A stretch of 50,398 bases of DNA from Pseudomonas fluorescens HK44 (lineage in GTDB: Bacteria; Pseudomonadota; Gammaproteobacteria; Pseudomonadales; Pseudomonadaceae). Shown here piece by piece: positions 32,779 through 39,688 of the stretch; within the stretch, counting starts at the first letter, position 1, and every line of letters starts with the position of its first letter. A program made the translations under genes and the position numbers. The stretch lies in contig NZ_AFOY02000020.1 in assembly GCF_000217955.3 (NCBI RefSeq), positions 2,501-52,898 on the forward strand. Reading direction: 5' to 3'. The notes under the pieces were generated by a model. The model made no database searches, was not told where the DNA came from, and was given only the letters and a program-made list of their open reading frames with translations.

Positions 32779-34107
32779 ATGGCTAAGCAAGGTGCTCTCT
32801 CTGCGCTCGGCAAAGGCGGTATGTCTGAACTCTGGGCTCGTCTGCGTTTTCTGTTCCTGGCGATTATCGTCTACCGAATAGGCGCACACATCCCGGTTCC
32901 AGGTATCAACCCGGACCGACTCGCAGACCTGTTTCGACAGAATGAGGGGACCATTCTTAGCTTGTTCAACATGTTTTCCGGCGGCGCGCTGGAGCGGATG
33001 AGCATCTTTGCACTGGGGATCATGCCGTACATTTCGGCATCGATCATCATGCAACTGATGACAGCCGTCAGCCCGCAGCTGGAGCAGTTGAAGAAGGAAG
33101 GTGAAGCTGGCCGTCGCAAGATCAGCCAGTACACCCGCTACGGCACTGTCGTCCTCGCTCTCGTTCAGGCAATTGGCATGTCCATTGGTCTGGCGGGGCA
33201 GGGCGTTGCGTTCACTGGTGACTTTGGCTTCCATTTCGTCGCGGTATCCACTTTTGTGGCTGGTGCGATGTTCATGATGTGGCTGGGTGAGCAGATTACT
33301 GAGCGTGGTGTTGGCAACGGTATCTCGATGTTGATTTTTTCGGGTATCGTCGCCGGTCTTCCGAGAGCAATCGGGCAGTCTTTCGAGTCTGCGCGTCAGG
33401 GTGATATCAATATCTTCGCCTTGGTTGCCATCGGTTTGCTGGCAGTAGCGATTATCGGTTTCGTGGTGTTCATTGAGCGTGGTCAGCGTCGTATTGCTGT
33501 TCACTACGCCAAGCGTCAGCAGGGCCGCAAGGTGTTTGCTGCGCAGACTAGCCACTTGCCGCTGAAAGTGAACATGGCCGGTGTTATTCCGGCTATTTTC
33601 GCGAGCAGCATTTTGCTGTTCCCGGCTTCGTTGGGTGCCTGGTTTGGTCAGTCTGAAGGTATGGGCTGGTTACAGGACATCTCGCAGTCGATCGCTCCTG
33701 GTCAGCCGTTGAATATTCTGCTGTTTAGTGCAGGGATTATTTTCTTCTGCTTCTTCTATACGGCGTTGATGTTCAATCCGAAAGACGTAGCGGAAAACCT
33801 GAAGAAGTCCGGTGCCTTTATTCCGGGTATCCGTCCAGGTGAGCAGTCTGCGCGCTATATTGATGGCGTTCTGACTCGCTTGACCATGTTCGGTGCTCTT
33901 TATATGACGGCCGTGTGCTTGTTGCCCCAGTTCCTGGTGGTTGCGGCAAACGTTCCGTTCTACCTTGGCGGGACCTCGTTGCTGATCGTGGTCGTGGTTG
34001 TGATGGACTTCATGTCCCAAGTACAATCGCACCTCGTTTCGCACCAGTACGAATCCCTGATGAAGAAAGCCAACCTGAAGGGTTACGGCAGCGGCATGCT
34101 GCGCTGA
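32779..34107 (+). CDS. secY: SecY: preprotein translocase channel
   Basis: Ten-span inner-membrane channel through which SecA or ribosomes push proteins. 442 residues, with hydrophobic segments throughout, the plug/TM2 region (MPYISASIIMQLM, about 83-95) and the SecA/ribosome-binding cytoplasmic loops. It begins directly after rplO (zero gap), so it is translated by coupling. The partner SecE is at 7021. Confidence 0.99.
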   Translation: MAKQGALSALGKGGMSELWARLRFLFLAIIVYRIGAHIPVPGINPDRLADLFRQNEGTILSLFNMFSGGALERMSIFALGIMPYISASIIMQLMTAVSPQLEQLKKEGEAGRRKISQYTRYGTVVLALVQAIGMSIGLAGQGVAFTGDFGFHFVAVSTFVAGAMFMMWLGEQITERGVGNGISMLIFSGIVAGLPRAIGQSFESARQGDINIFALVAIGLLAVAIIGFVVFIERGQRRIAVHYAKRQQGRKVFAAQTSHLPLKVNMAGVIPAIFASSILLFPASLGAWFGQSEGMGWLQDISQSIAPGQPLNILLFSAGIIFFCFFYTALMFNPKDVAENLKKSGAFIPGIRPGEQSARYIDGVLTRLTMFGALYMTAVCLLPQFLVVAANVPFYLGGTSLLIVVVVVMDFMSQVQSHLVSHQYESLMKKANLKGYGSGMLR

Positions 34108-34131
34108 CCCATAAGGTTCGAGGAGTTGGTG

Positions 34132-34248
34132 ATGAAAGTTCGTGCATCGGTGAAAAAGCTGTGCCGTAACTGCAAGATTATTCGCCGCGAAGGTGTTGTT
34201 CGAGTAATTTGCAGCGCGGAACCGCGTCACAAACAGCGCCAAGGCTGA
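34132..34248 (+). CDS. rpmJ: Ribosomal protein L36, zinc-binding form
   Basis: A 38-residue protein ([14 protein letters not shown], ending RHKQRQG), too short for most ORF filters. The zinc ligands Cys11, Cys14, Cys27 and His33 are all present, so this is the C+ paralogue. Pseudomonads often have a zinc-free copy elsewhere under Zur control. RBS GAGGAG is before ATG 34132. It ends the spc group. Confidence 0.97.
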
Positions 34249-34266
34249 GTGTGATTGTGCTTCAAG

Positions 34267-34290
34267 CCCAGCAGCTAGTGCGCTGCTGGG
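34267..34290 (+). terminator. Hairpin after rpmJ
   Basis: A 9-bp stem (CCCAGCAGC 34267-34275 with GCTGCTGGG 34282-34290), 6-nt loop, followed by TTGATTATTTG rather than a pure T-run. It directly abuts the -35 of the alpha operon promoter. Confidence 0.65.
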
Positions 34291-34319
34291 TTGATTATTT
34301 GTTATTACAGCGATATTAT
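34291..34319 (+). promoter_or_regulatory. Alpha operon promoter
   Basis: TTGATT (34291-34296), 17-nt spacer, TATTAT (34314-34319), then CTCGCGCCC. The start near 34326 leaves a leader of about 53 nt before rpsM. That is shorter than the E. coli S4-binding pseudoknot leader, which I could not recognise here. Confidence 0.75.
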
Positions 34320-34378
34320 CTCGCGCCCTATTTCTTGGCTTCCGGGGCGTAGGTAGCTGTCAATTGGAGTCCCACTGA

Positions 34379-34735
34379 ATGGCCCGTATTGCAGGCGTCA
34401 ACATTCCAGATAACAAGCATACTGTTATCTCGCTGACCTACATCTATGGTGTTGGTCGCACAACTGCACAGAAGATCTGTGCAGTGACTGGGGTAAACCC
34501 AGCCGCAAAGATCAAGGATCTGAGCGACGAGCAGATTGAACAGCTGCGTGGCGAAGTGGCGAAGTTCACCACTGAAGGTGACCTGCGTCGCGAAATCAAC
34601 ATGAAAATCAAGCGCTTGATGGACCTCGGTTGCTATCGCGGTCTGCGTCATCGTCGTGGTCTGCCAGTACGCGGTCAGCGTACCAAGACCAACGCGCGTA
34701 CCCGTAAAGGTCCGCGTAAGCCGATCCGCAAGTAA
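34379..34735 (+). CDS. rpsM: Ribosomal protein S13
   Basis: 30S head protein forming intersubunit bridges and contacting P-site tRNA. 118 residues, with MARIAGVNIPDNKHTVISLTYIYG as the N-terminus and a basic C-terminal tail (TNARTRKGPRKPIRK). First gene of the alpha operon. Confidence 0.98.
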   Translation: MARIAGVNIPDNKHTVISLTYIYGVGRTTAQKICAVTGVNPAAKIKDLSDEQIEQLRGEVAKFTTEGDLRREINMKIKRLMDLGCYRGLRHRRGLPVRGQRTKTNARTRKGPRKPIRK

Positions 34736-34765
34736 TCGCCCCAGCGAATCGACAGGAATTTAATC

Positions 34766-35155
34766 ATGGCAAAACCTGCTGCTCGTCCTCGTAAAAAAGT
34801 CAAAAAGACAGTGGTTGATGGCATCGCCCACATCCACGCGTCTTTTAACAACACAATCGTGACCATCACCGACCGTCAAGGTAACGCTCTTTCCTGGGCT
34901 ACCTCCGGTGGTTCGGGTTTCCGCGGTTCCCGCAAGTCCACCCCGTTTGCTGCTCAAGTAGCTGCTGAACGTGCTGGTCAAGCTGCGCTGGAATATGGCC
35001 TGAAAAACCTCGACGTTAACGTCAAAGGTCCAGGTCCAGGTCGTGAGTCCGCTGTCCGTGCTTTGAACGGCTGTGGCTATAAGATCGCCAGCATCACCGA
35101 CGTGACGCCAATCCCGCACAACGGGTGCCGTCCGCCGAAGAAGCGCCGCGTGTAA
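34766..35155 (+). CDS. rpsK: Ribosomal protein S11
   Basis: 30S platform protein near the E-site mRNA. 129 residues, with the GSGFRGSRKSTPFAAQ and PIPHNGCRPPKKRRV signatures. Confidence 0.98.
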   Translation: MAKPAARPRKKVKKTVVDGIAHIHASFNNTIVTITDRQGNALSWATSGGSGFRGSRKSTPFAAQVAAERAGQAALEYGLKNLDVNVKGPGPGRESAVRALNGCGYKIASITDVTPIPHNGCRPPKKRRV

Positions 35156-35173
35156 TCCAGGAGATTGTAAAGA

Positions 35174-35794
35174 ATGGCTCGTTACATTGGTCCAAAATGC
35201 AAACTCGCTCGTCGCGAAGGCACCGATCTCTTCCTGAAGAGCGGCGTGCGCGCGATCGAATCGAAGTGCAACATTGAAGCAGCACCTGGTATCCACGGCC
35301 AACGCCGCGGTCGCCAGTCCGATTACGGCACCCAACTGCGTGAAAAGCAGAAGGTCCGTCGTATCTACGGCGTTCTCGAGCGTCAATTCAGCGGCTACTA
35401 CAAAGAAGCTGCTGGCAAGAAAGGCGCAACCGGCGAAAACCTGTTGCAGCTGCTCGAATGCCGTCTGGACAACGTTGTATACCGTATGGGCTTTGGTTCG
35501 ACTCGTGCCGAATCCCGTCAGCTGGTATCGCACAAATCCGTCAGCGTTAACGGTCAGACCGTAAACGTGCCGTCCTACCAGGTTCGTGCTGGTGACGTGG
35601 TCGCGATTCGCGAGAAAGCAAAGAACCAACTTCGCATTGTCCAAGCTCTCGATCTGTGTGCCCAACGTGGCCGCGTAGAATGGGTAGAAGTAGACACTGA
35701 GAAGAAGTCGGGCGTTTTCAAGAACGTTCCAGCTCGCAGTGATCTGTCCGCCGACATCAACGAAAGCCTGATTGTCGAGCTCTACTCCAAGTAA
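35174..35794 (+). CDS. rpsD: Ribosomal protein S4
   Basis: Primary 16S binder that nucleates the 30S body. In E. coli it also represses the alpha operon and acts as an rrn antitermination factor. 206 residues with an S4 RNA-binding domain (about 94-155, RLDNVVYRMGFGSTRAESRQ). Confidence 0.98.
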   Translation: MARYIGPKCKLARREGTDLFLKSGVRAIESKCNIEAAPGIHGQRRGRQSDYGTQLREKQKVRRIYGVLERQFSGYYKEAAGKKGATGENLLQLLECRLDNVVYRMGFGSTRAESRQLVSHKSVSVNGQTVNVPSYQVRAGDVVAIREKAKNQLRIVQALDLCAQRGRVEWVEVDTEKKSGVFKNVPARSDLSADINESLIVELYSK

Positions 35795-35816
35795 GGGCTA
35801 GAAAATAGGTGCATCC

Positions 35817-36818
35817 ATGCAGATTTCGGTAAATGAGTTCCTGACACCCCGCCATATTGATGTGCAGGTTGTCAGTCCAACCCGCGCCAAGATCACTCTC
35901 GAGCCTCTCGAGCGTGGTTTTGGCCACACCCTGGGCAACGCGCTGCGCCGCATCCTGTTGTCCTCAATGCCCGGCTGTGCAGTAGTCGAGGCCGAGATTG
36001 ACGGTGTGCTCCACGAGTACAGCGCCATCGAAGGTGTACAGGAAGACGTAATTGAAATCCTGTTGAACCTTAAAGGTCTGGCTATCAAGCTGCACGGCCG
36101 TGACGAAGTTACGCTGACCTTGTCGAAGAAGGGTTCGGGGGTGGTTACCGCTGCCGATATTCAGCTGGATCATGATGTCGAGATCGTTAATCCCGATCAC
36201 GTAATCGCTAACCTGGCGTCTAACGGCGCCCTGAACATGAAGCTAGTAGTAGCTCGTGGTCGTGGTTATGAACCGGCCGACTCGCGTCAGAGCGATGAAG
36301 ACGAAAGCCGCAGCATCGGTCGCTTGCAGCTTGACTCTTCGTTCAGCCCGGTTCGCCGTATCGCATACGTGGTGGAAAACGCCCGTGTCGAGCAGCGTAC
36401 TAACCTGGACAAGCTGGTTATTGATCTGGAAACCAACGGTACTCTGGATCCTGAAGAGGCTATCCGCCGTGCTGCAACCATTCTGCAACAGCAGTTGGCT
36501 GCGTTCGTCGACCTCAAAGGTGACAGCGAACCAGTGGTAATCGAGCAAGAAGACGAGATCGATCCGATCCTGCTTCGCCCGGTTGACGATCTGGAACTGA
36601 CTGTACGTTCGGCTAACTGCCTTAAGGCGGAAAACATTTACTACATCGGCGACCTGATTCAGCGTACCGAAGTAGAACTGTTGAAGACTCCGAACCTTGG
36701 CAAGAAATCCTTGACTGAAATCAAGGACGTTCTGGCCTCCCGCGGTCTGTCCCTCGGCATGCGCCTCGACAACTGGCCGCCTGCAAGTCTTAAGAAGGAC
36801 GACAAGGCGACTGCCTGA
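35817..36818 (+). CDS. rpoA: RNA polymerase alpha subunit
   Basis: Dimerises to start polymerase assembly (NTD, about 1-235). Its C-terminal domain (about 250-325) binds UP elements and activators. 333 residues. Arg264 in LTVRSANCLKAENI corresponds to E. coli Arg265, the main DNA-binding residue. It sits between rpsD and rplQ as in most bacteria. Confidence 0.99.
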   Translation: MQISVNEFLTPRHIDVQVVSPTRAKITLEPLERGFGHTLGNALRRILLSSMPGCAVVEAEIDGVLHEYSAIEGVQEDVIEILLNLKGLAIKLHGRDEVTLTLSKKGSGVVTAADIQLDHDVEIVNPDHVIANLASNGALNMKLVVARGRGYEPADSRQSDEDESRSIGRLQLDSSFSPVRRIAYVVENARVEQRTNLDKLVIDLETNGTLDPEEAIRRAATILQQQLAAFVDLKGDSEPVVIEQEDEIDPILLRPVDDLELTVRSANCLKAENIYYIGDLIQRTEVELLKTPNLGKKSLTEIKDVLASRGLSLGMRLDNWPPASLKKDDKATA

Positions 36819-36860
36819 TCGTCGTAATCACCGAACGTTGTGTTTGGTAAGGAATGAACC

Positions 36861-37247
36861 ATGCGTCATCGTAAAAGTGGTCGTCACCTGAGCCGCACCA
36901 GCTCGCACCGCAAGGCCATGTTTCAAAACATGGCGGTGTCGCTGTTCGAGCACGAGCTGATCAAAACTACACTGCCAAAAGCTAAAGAACTGCGTCGCGT
37001 TGCTGAGCCGCTGATCACTTTGGCCAAGACAGACAGCCTGGCTAACCGCCGTCTGGCTTTCGACCGTACTCGTTCGAAAGCTATCGTTGGTAAGCTCTTC
37101 AACGACCTGGGCAAGCGTTACGCTACCCGTGAGGGTGGCTACCTGCGCATCCTCAAGTGCGGTTTCCGCGCTGGCGACAACGCGCCTATGGCGTACGTCG
37201 AGTTGGTTGATCGTGCTGTCGGCGGTGAAGCTGTATCCGCTGAGTAA
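36861..37247 (+). CDS. rplQ: Ribosomal protein L17
   Basis: 50S protein at the tunnel exit. 128 residues (MRHRKSGRHLSRTSSHRKAM). Last gene of the alpha operon, followed by a strong terminator. Confidence 0.98.
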   Translation: MRHRKSGRHLSRTSSHRKAMFQNMAVSLFEHELIKTTLPKAKELRRVAEPLITLAKTDSLANRRLAFDRTRSKAIVGKLFNDLGKRYATREGGYLRILKCGFRAGDNAPMAYVELVDRAVGGEAVSAE

Positions 37248-37267
37248 GACGTCAGTCTGAAACGAAG

Positions 37268-37292
37268 AGCCGGGCCTAGTGCCCGGTTTTTT
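37268..37292 (+). terminator. Terminator of the alpha operon
   Basis: CCGGGC (37270-37275) with GCCCGG (37281-37286), extended by weaker pairs, CTAGT loop, six T's. It ends the ribosomal protein block. Confidence 0.92.
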
Positions 37293-37349
37293 GTGCCTGC
37301 AAGAAAAGTGCACTGAAGCGTTATGCCGATACCCTTACTGTCTGCAAGG

Positions 37350-37390
37350 CTTGATCGTTAGTTAATTTCTATCGATCAAGACAATTTAAT
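37350..37390 (+). promoter_or_regulatory. Candidate OxyR operator and promoter of katA
   Basis: A long palindrome: arms of 12 bases (37350-37361 and 37369-37380; 11 of 12 complementary) around a 7-nt centre. Its core TTAG-N7-CTAT (37358-37372) fits the OxyR half-operator ATAG-N7-CTAT with one arm mismatch. A good -10 (TTTAAT, 37385-37390) follows with only a weak -35 (TTAATT, 37362-37367) inside the palindrome, as expected for an activator-dependent promoter. OxyR binding is inferred. Confidence 0.55.
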
Positions 37391-37475
37391 GAATTTGATG
37401 GTGCCGTGCTCGTGGTCAATACTCCCTCCCAGCCGATTCGCCGGCAGTTTCCAAGACTGAAGAGGAAGATTGAGC

Positions 37476-38924
37476 ATGAGCCAGGATAAAACGCTTACTA
37501 CCGCCAGTGGCGCACCCGTCGCCGACAACCAGAATTCCCGTTCCGCCGGCCCTCGTGGCCCGCTGCTGCTCGACGACTTTCACCTGATCGAGAAGCTTGC
37601 CCACTTCAACCGTGAAAACATCCCGGAGCGCCGCGTACACGCCAAAGGCTCGGGTGCTTACGGTACGTTCACCGTTACCCGCGACATTACCCAGTACACC
37701 AGTGCCAAGCTGTTTGAGTCCGTTGGCAAGCAAACCCCGACCTTCCTGCGTTTCTCCACGGTGGGTGGCGAGCGCGGTTCTGCAGATACCGAACGCGACC
37801 CGCGTGGTTTTGCGCTGAAGTTCTACACCGGGGAAGGCAACTGGGACATCGTTGGCAACAACACGCCAGTGTTCTTCATCCGTGATCCGCTGAAGTTCCC
37901 GGACTTTATCCACACCCAAAAACGTTTGCCGCAAAGCAACCTGAAAAGCGCACAGATGATGTGGGACTTCTGGTCGCATTCGCCTGAGGCGCTGCACCAG
38001 GTCACTATCTTGTTCTCGGATCGCGGCATCCCTGACGGCTACCGTCACATGCACGGCTTTGGCAGCCACACCTACAGCCTGATCAACGCCAAAGGCGAGC
38101 GTCATTGGGTGAAGTGGCACTACAAGACCAGGCAGGGCATCAAGAACCTGGCGCCGGCCGAGGCTGCACGCCTGGCGGGTACTGATCCGGATTACGCTCA
38201 GCGCGACTTGTTCGGTGCGATCGAGCGCGGTGACTTTCCGAAATGGCGCGTGTGCATTCAGATCATGACCGAGGCCCAGGCCGCGGCGCATTACGAGAAC
38301 CCGTTCGATGTGACCAAAACCTGGTCGCAGAAAGAGTTCCCGCTGATCGAAGTCGGTGAGCTTGAGCTCAATCGCAACCCGCAGAACTACTTCGCTGAAG
38401 TCGAGCAGGCGGCGTTTGGTCCAAGCAACATGGTGCCGGGTGTGGGCTTGTCACCGGACCGTATGCTGCAAGGTCGGGTGTTCGCCTACGCTGATGCCCA
38501 CCGCTATCGCGTCGGTACCAATCACCAGCAGTTGCCGGTGAATGCGCCACGTAGTCCGGTCAACAGCTATCAGCGTGACGGCTCCATGGCATTTGGCAGC
38601 AACGGTGGCGGTACACCGAACTACGAGCCAAACAGCTACGCCGATGCGCCGAAGCAAGCTCCACGATACGCAGAGCCAGCACTGGCCCTGAGCGGCGCGG
38701 CCGATCGTTACGATCATCGTGAAGATACCGATTACTACAGCCACGCCGGTGCGCTGTTTCGCTTGATGAGCGATGAGCAGAAAACCCTGCTGATCAACAA
38801 CATTGCCGGTGCGATGGCGGGCGTTTCCAGTGACGTGGTTCAGCGTCAACTGCAGCACTTCTACAAAGCGGATACCGCTTACGGGGAAGGCATCGCAAAG
38901 GCTCTGGGCGTACAGCTTAAGTAA
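37476..38924 (+). CDS. katA: KatA: monofunctional heme catalase
   Basis: Breaks down hydrogen peroxide. 482 residues from ATG 37476, with AGAGGAAG at 37461-37468 as RBS. The TTG two codons earlier is unlikely. Active-site residues are present: His55 (RRVHAKGSGAYG), Ser94 (LRFSTVGGERG), Asn128 or 129 (VGNNTPVFF) and the proximal heme-ligand Tyr338 (RVFAYADAHRYR). The length makes it a small-subunit catalase without a C-terminal flavodoxin-like domain, and no signal peptide is seen. The ferritin gene follows, a peroxide/iron pairing typical of pseudomonads. Confidence 0.98.
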   Translation: MSQDKTLTTASGAPVADNQNSRSAGPRGPLLLDDFHLIEKLAHFNRENIPERRVHAKGSGAYGTFTVTRDITQYTSAKLFESVGKQTPTFLRFSTVGGERGSADTERDPRGFALKFYTGEGNWDIVGNNTPVFFIRDPLKFPDFIHTQKRLPQSNLKSAQMMWDFWSHSPEALHQVTILFSDRGIPDGYRHMHGFGSHTYSLINAKGERHWVKWHYKTRQGIKNLAPAEAARLAGTDPDYAQRDLFGAIERGDFPKWRVCIQIMTEAQAAAHYENPFDVTKTWSQKEFPLIEVGELELNRNPQNYFAEVEQAAFGPSNMVPGVGLSPDRMLQGRVFAYADAHRYRVGTNHQQLPVNAPRSPVNSYQRDGSMAFGSNGGGTPNYEPNSYADAPKQAPRYAEPALALSGAADRYDHREDTDYYSHAGALFRLMSDEQKTLLINNIAGAMAGVSSDVVQRQLQHFYKADTAYGEGIAKALGVQLK

Positions 38925-38941
38925 GTCTAAACGATAAGCAG

Positions 38942-38966
38942 AACCGCCCTCATTTGGGCGGTTTTT
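38942..38966 (+). terminator. Terminator after katA
   Basis: AACCGCCC (38942-38949) with GGGCGGTT (38956-38963), 6-nt loop, T-run. It separates katA from the ferritin gene. Confidence 0.9.
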
Positions 38967-39079
38967 GCGTTATTTCAGCTACTTTTCTCAGCGTATCTTC
39001 GCTTTTATCGTGCTACTCGAGTGACCAATCAGTCCGCTTGGTTCAAACTACAGCCTTTCAAGCAGGGAGATGTAGGGCG

Positions 39080-39544
39080 ATGCAAGGCCATCCAGACGTA
39101 ATCGATTACCTCAACACGTTGCTCACGGGCGAACTGGCAGCACGTGATCAATATTTCATCCATTCGCGGATGTATGAGGACTGGGGCTTTACTGAGCTCT
39201 ACGAGCGTATCAATCACGAGATGGAAGAAGAGGCCCAGCACGCCGATGCGCTGATGCGCCGAATCCTCATGCTGGAAGGCACGCCACGCATGCGCCCGGA
39301 CGATCTGGACGTCGGCACCACGGTTCCCGAGATGCTCGCTGCCGACTTGCGCCTGGAATACAAAGTCCGTGCCGCGCTCTGCAAAGGCATCGAGCTCTGC
39401 GAGCTGCACAAGGACTATGTCAGCCGCGAGATCCTGCGCATTCAACTGGCCGACACTGAAGAAGATCACACGTACTGGCTGGAGAAGCAGTTGGGTCTGA
39501 TCAAATTGGTCGGTCTGGAAAACTACCTGCAATCGCAGTTCTGA
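39080..39544 (+). CDS. bfrA: Bacterioferritin-family ferritin lacking the heme ligand (BfrA/FtnA type)
   Basis: Iron-storage protein forming 24-mer cages. 154 residues from ATG 39080 with GGGAG upstream; a 42-residue in-frame upstream extension is spurious. Ferroxidase ligands Glu18, Glu51, His54, Glu93, Glu127 and His130 are all present. Position 52, the Met that binds heme between Bfr subunits, is Ala here (EEEAQHAD). So it can oxidise iron but should not ligate heme by itself. In Pseudomonas such a subunit (called BfrA or FtnA) is known beside katA. Co-assembly with a heme-binding Bfr encoded elsewhere is plausible. Confidence 0.93.
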   Translation: MQGHPDVIDYLNTLLTGELAARDQYFIHSRMYEDWGFTELYERINHEMEEEAQHADALMRRILMLEGTPRMRPDDLDVGTTVPEMLAADLRLEYKVRAALCKGIELCELHKDYVSREILRIQLADTEEDHTYWLEKQLGLIKLVGLENYLQSQF

Positions 39545-39557
39545 TGCTATGACCAAC

Positions 39558-39627
39558 TTGTAGGAGCCAAGCTTGCTCGCGATGGCGATTTCAAGGACGC
39601 CATCGCCGGCAAGCCGTGCTCCTACAA
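39558..39627 (+). repeat. REP doublet (REPIN-like) element
   Basis: Two oppositely oriented 30-nt REP units (39558-39587 and 39598-39627). Both read TTGTAGGAGC inward and reach GATGGCG at the centre, with 10 nt between. The GTAGGAGC and GCTTGCTCGCGATGG cores are typical of fluorescent-pseudomonad REPs. It lies between the ferritin gene and the shared terminator. Confidence 0.88.
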
Positions 39628-39637
39628 GTCAGGTACA

Positions 39638-39676
39638 AAAAAGCCCCGGTCACTGATGAAGTGACCGGGGCTTTTT
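39638..39676. terminator. Bidirectional terminator, ferritin gene and uvrA
   Basis: A perfect 16-bp stem (39638-39653 with 39661-39676), 7-nt loop, A-run on the left and T-run on the right, so it works on both strands. It lies between the convergent ferritin gene (+) and uvrA (-). Confidence 0.95.
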
Positions 39677-39688
39677 CATGCGCGGACG

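Noticed and set aside
34249..34378. E. coli-type S4-binding pseudoknot in the alpha leader
   Set aside because: The predicted leader is only about 53 nt and I could not fold the nested pseudoknot; a covariance search would be needed.
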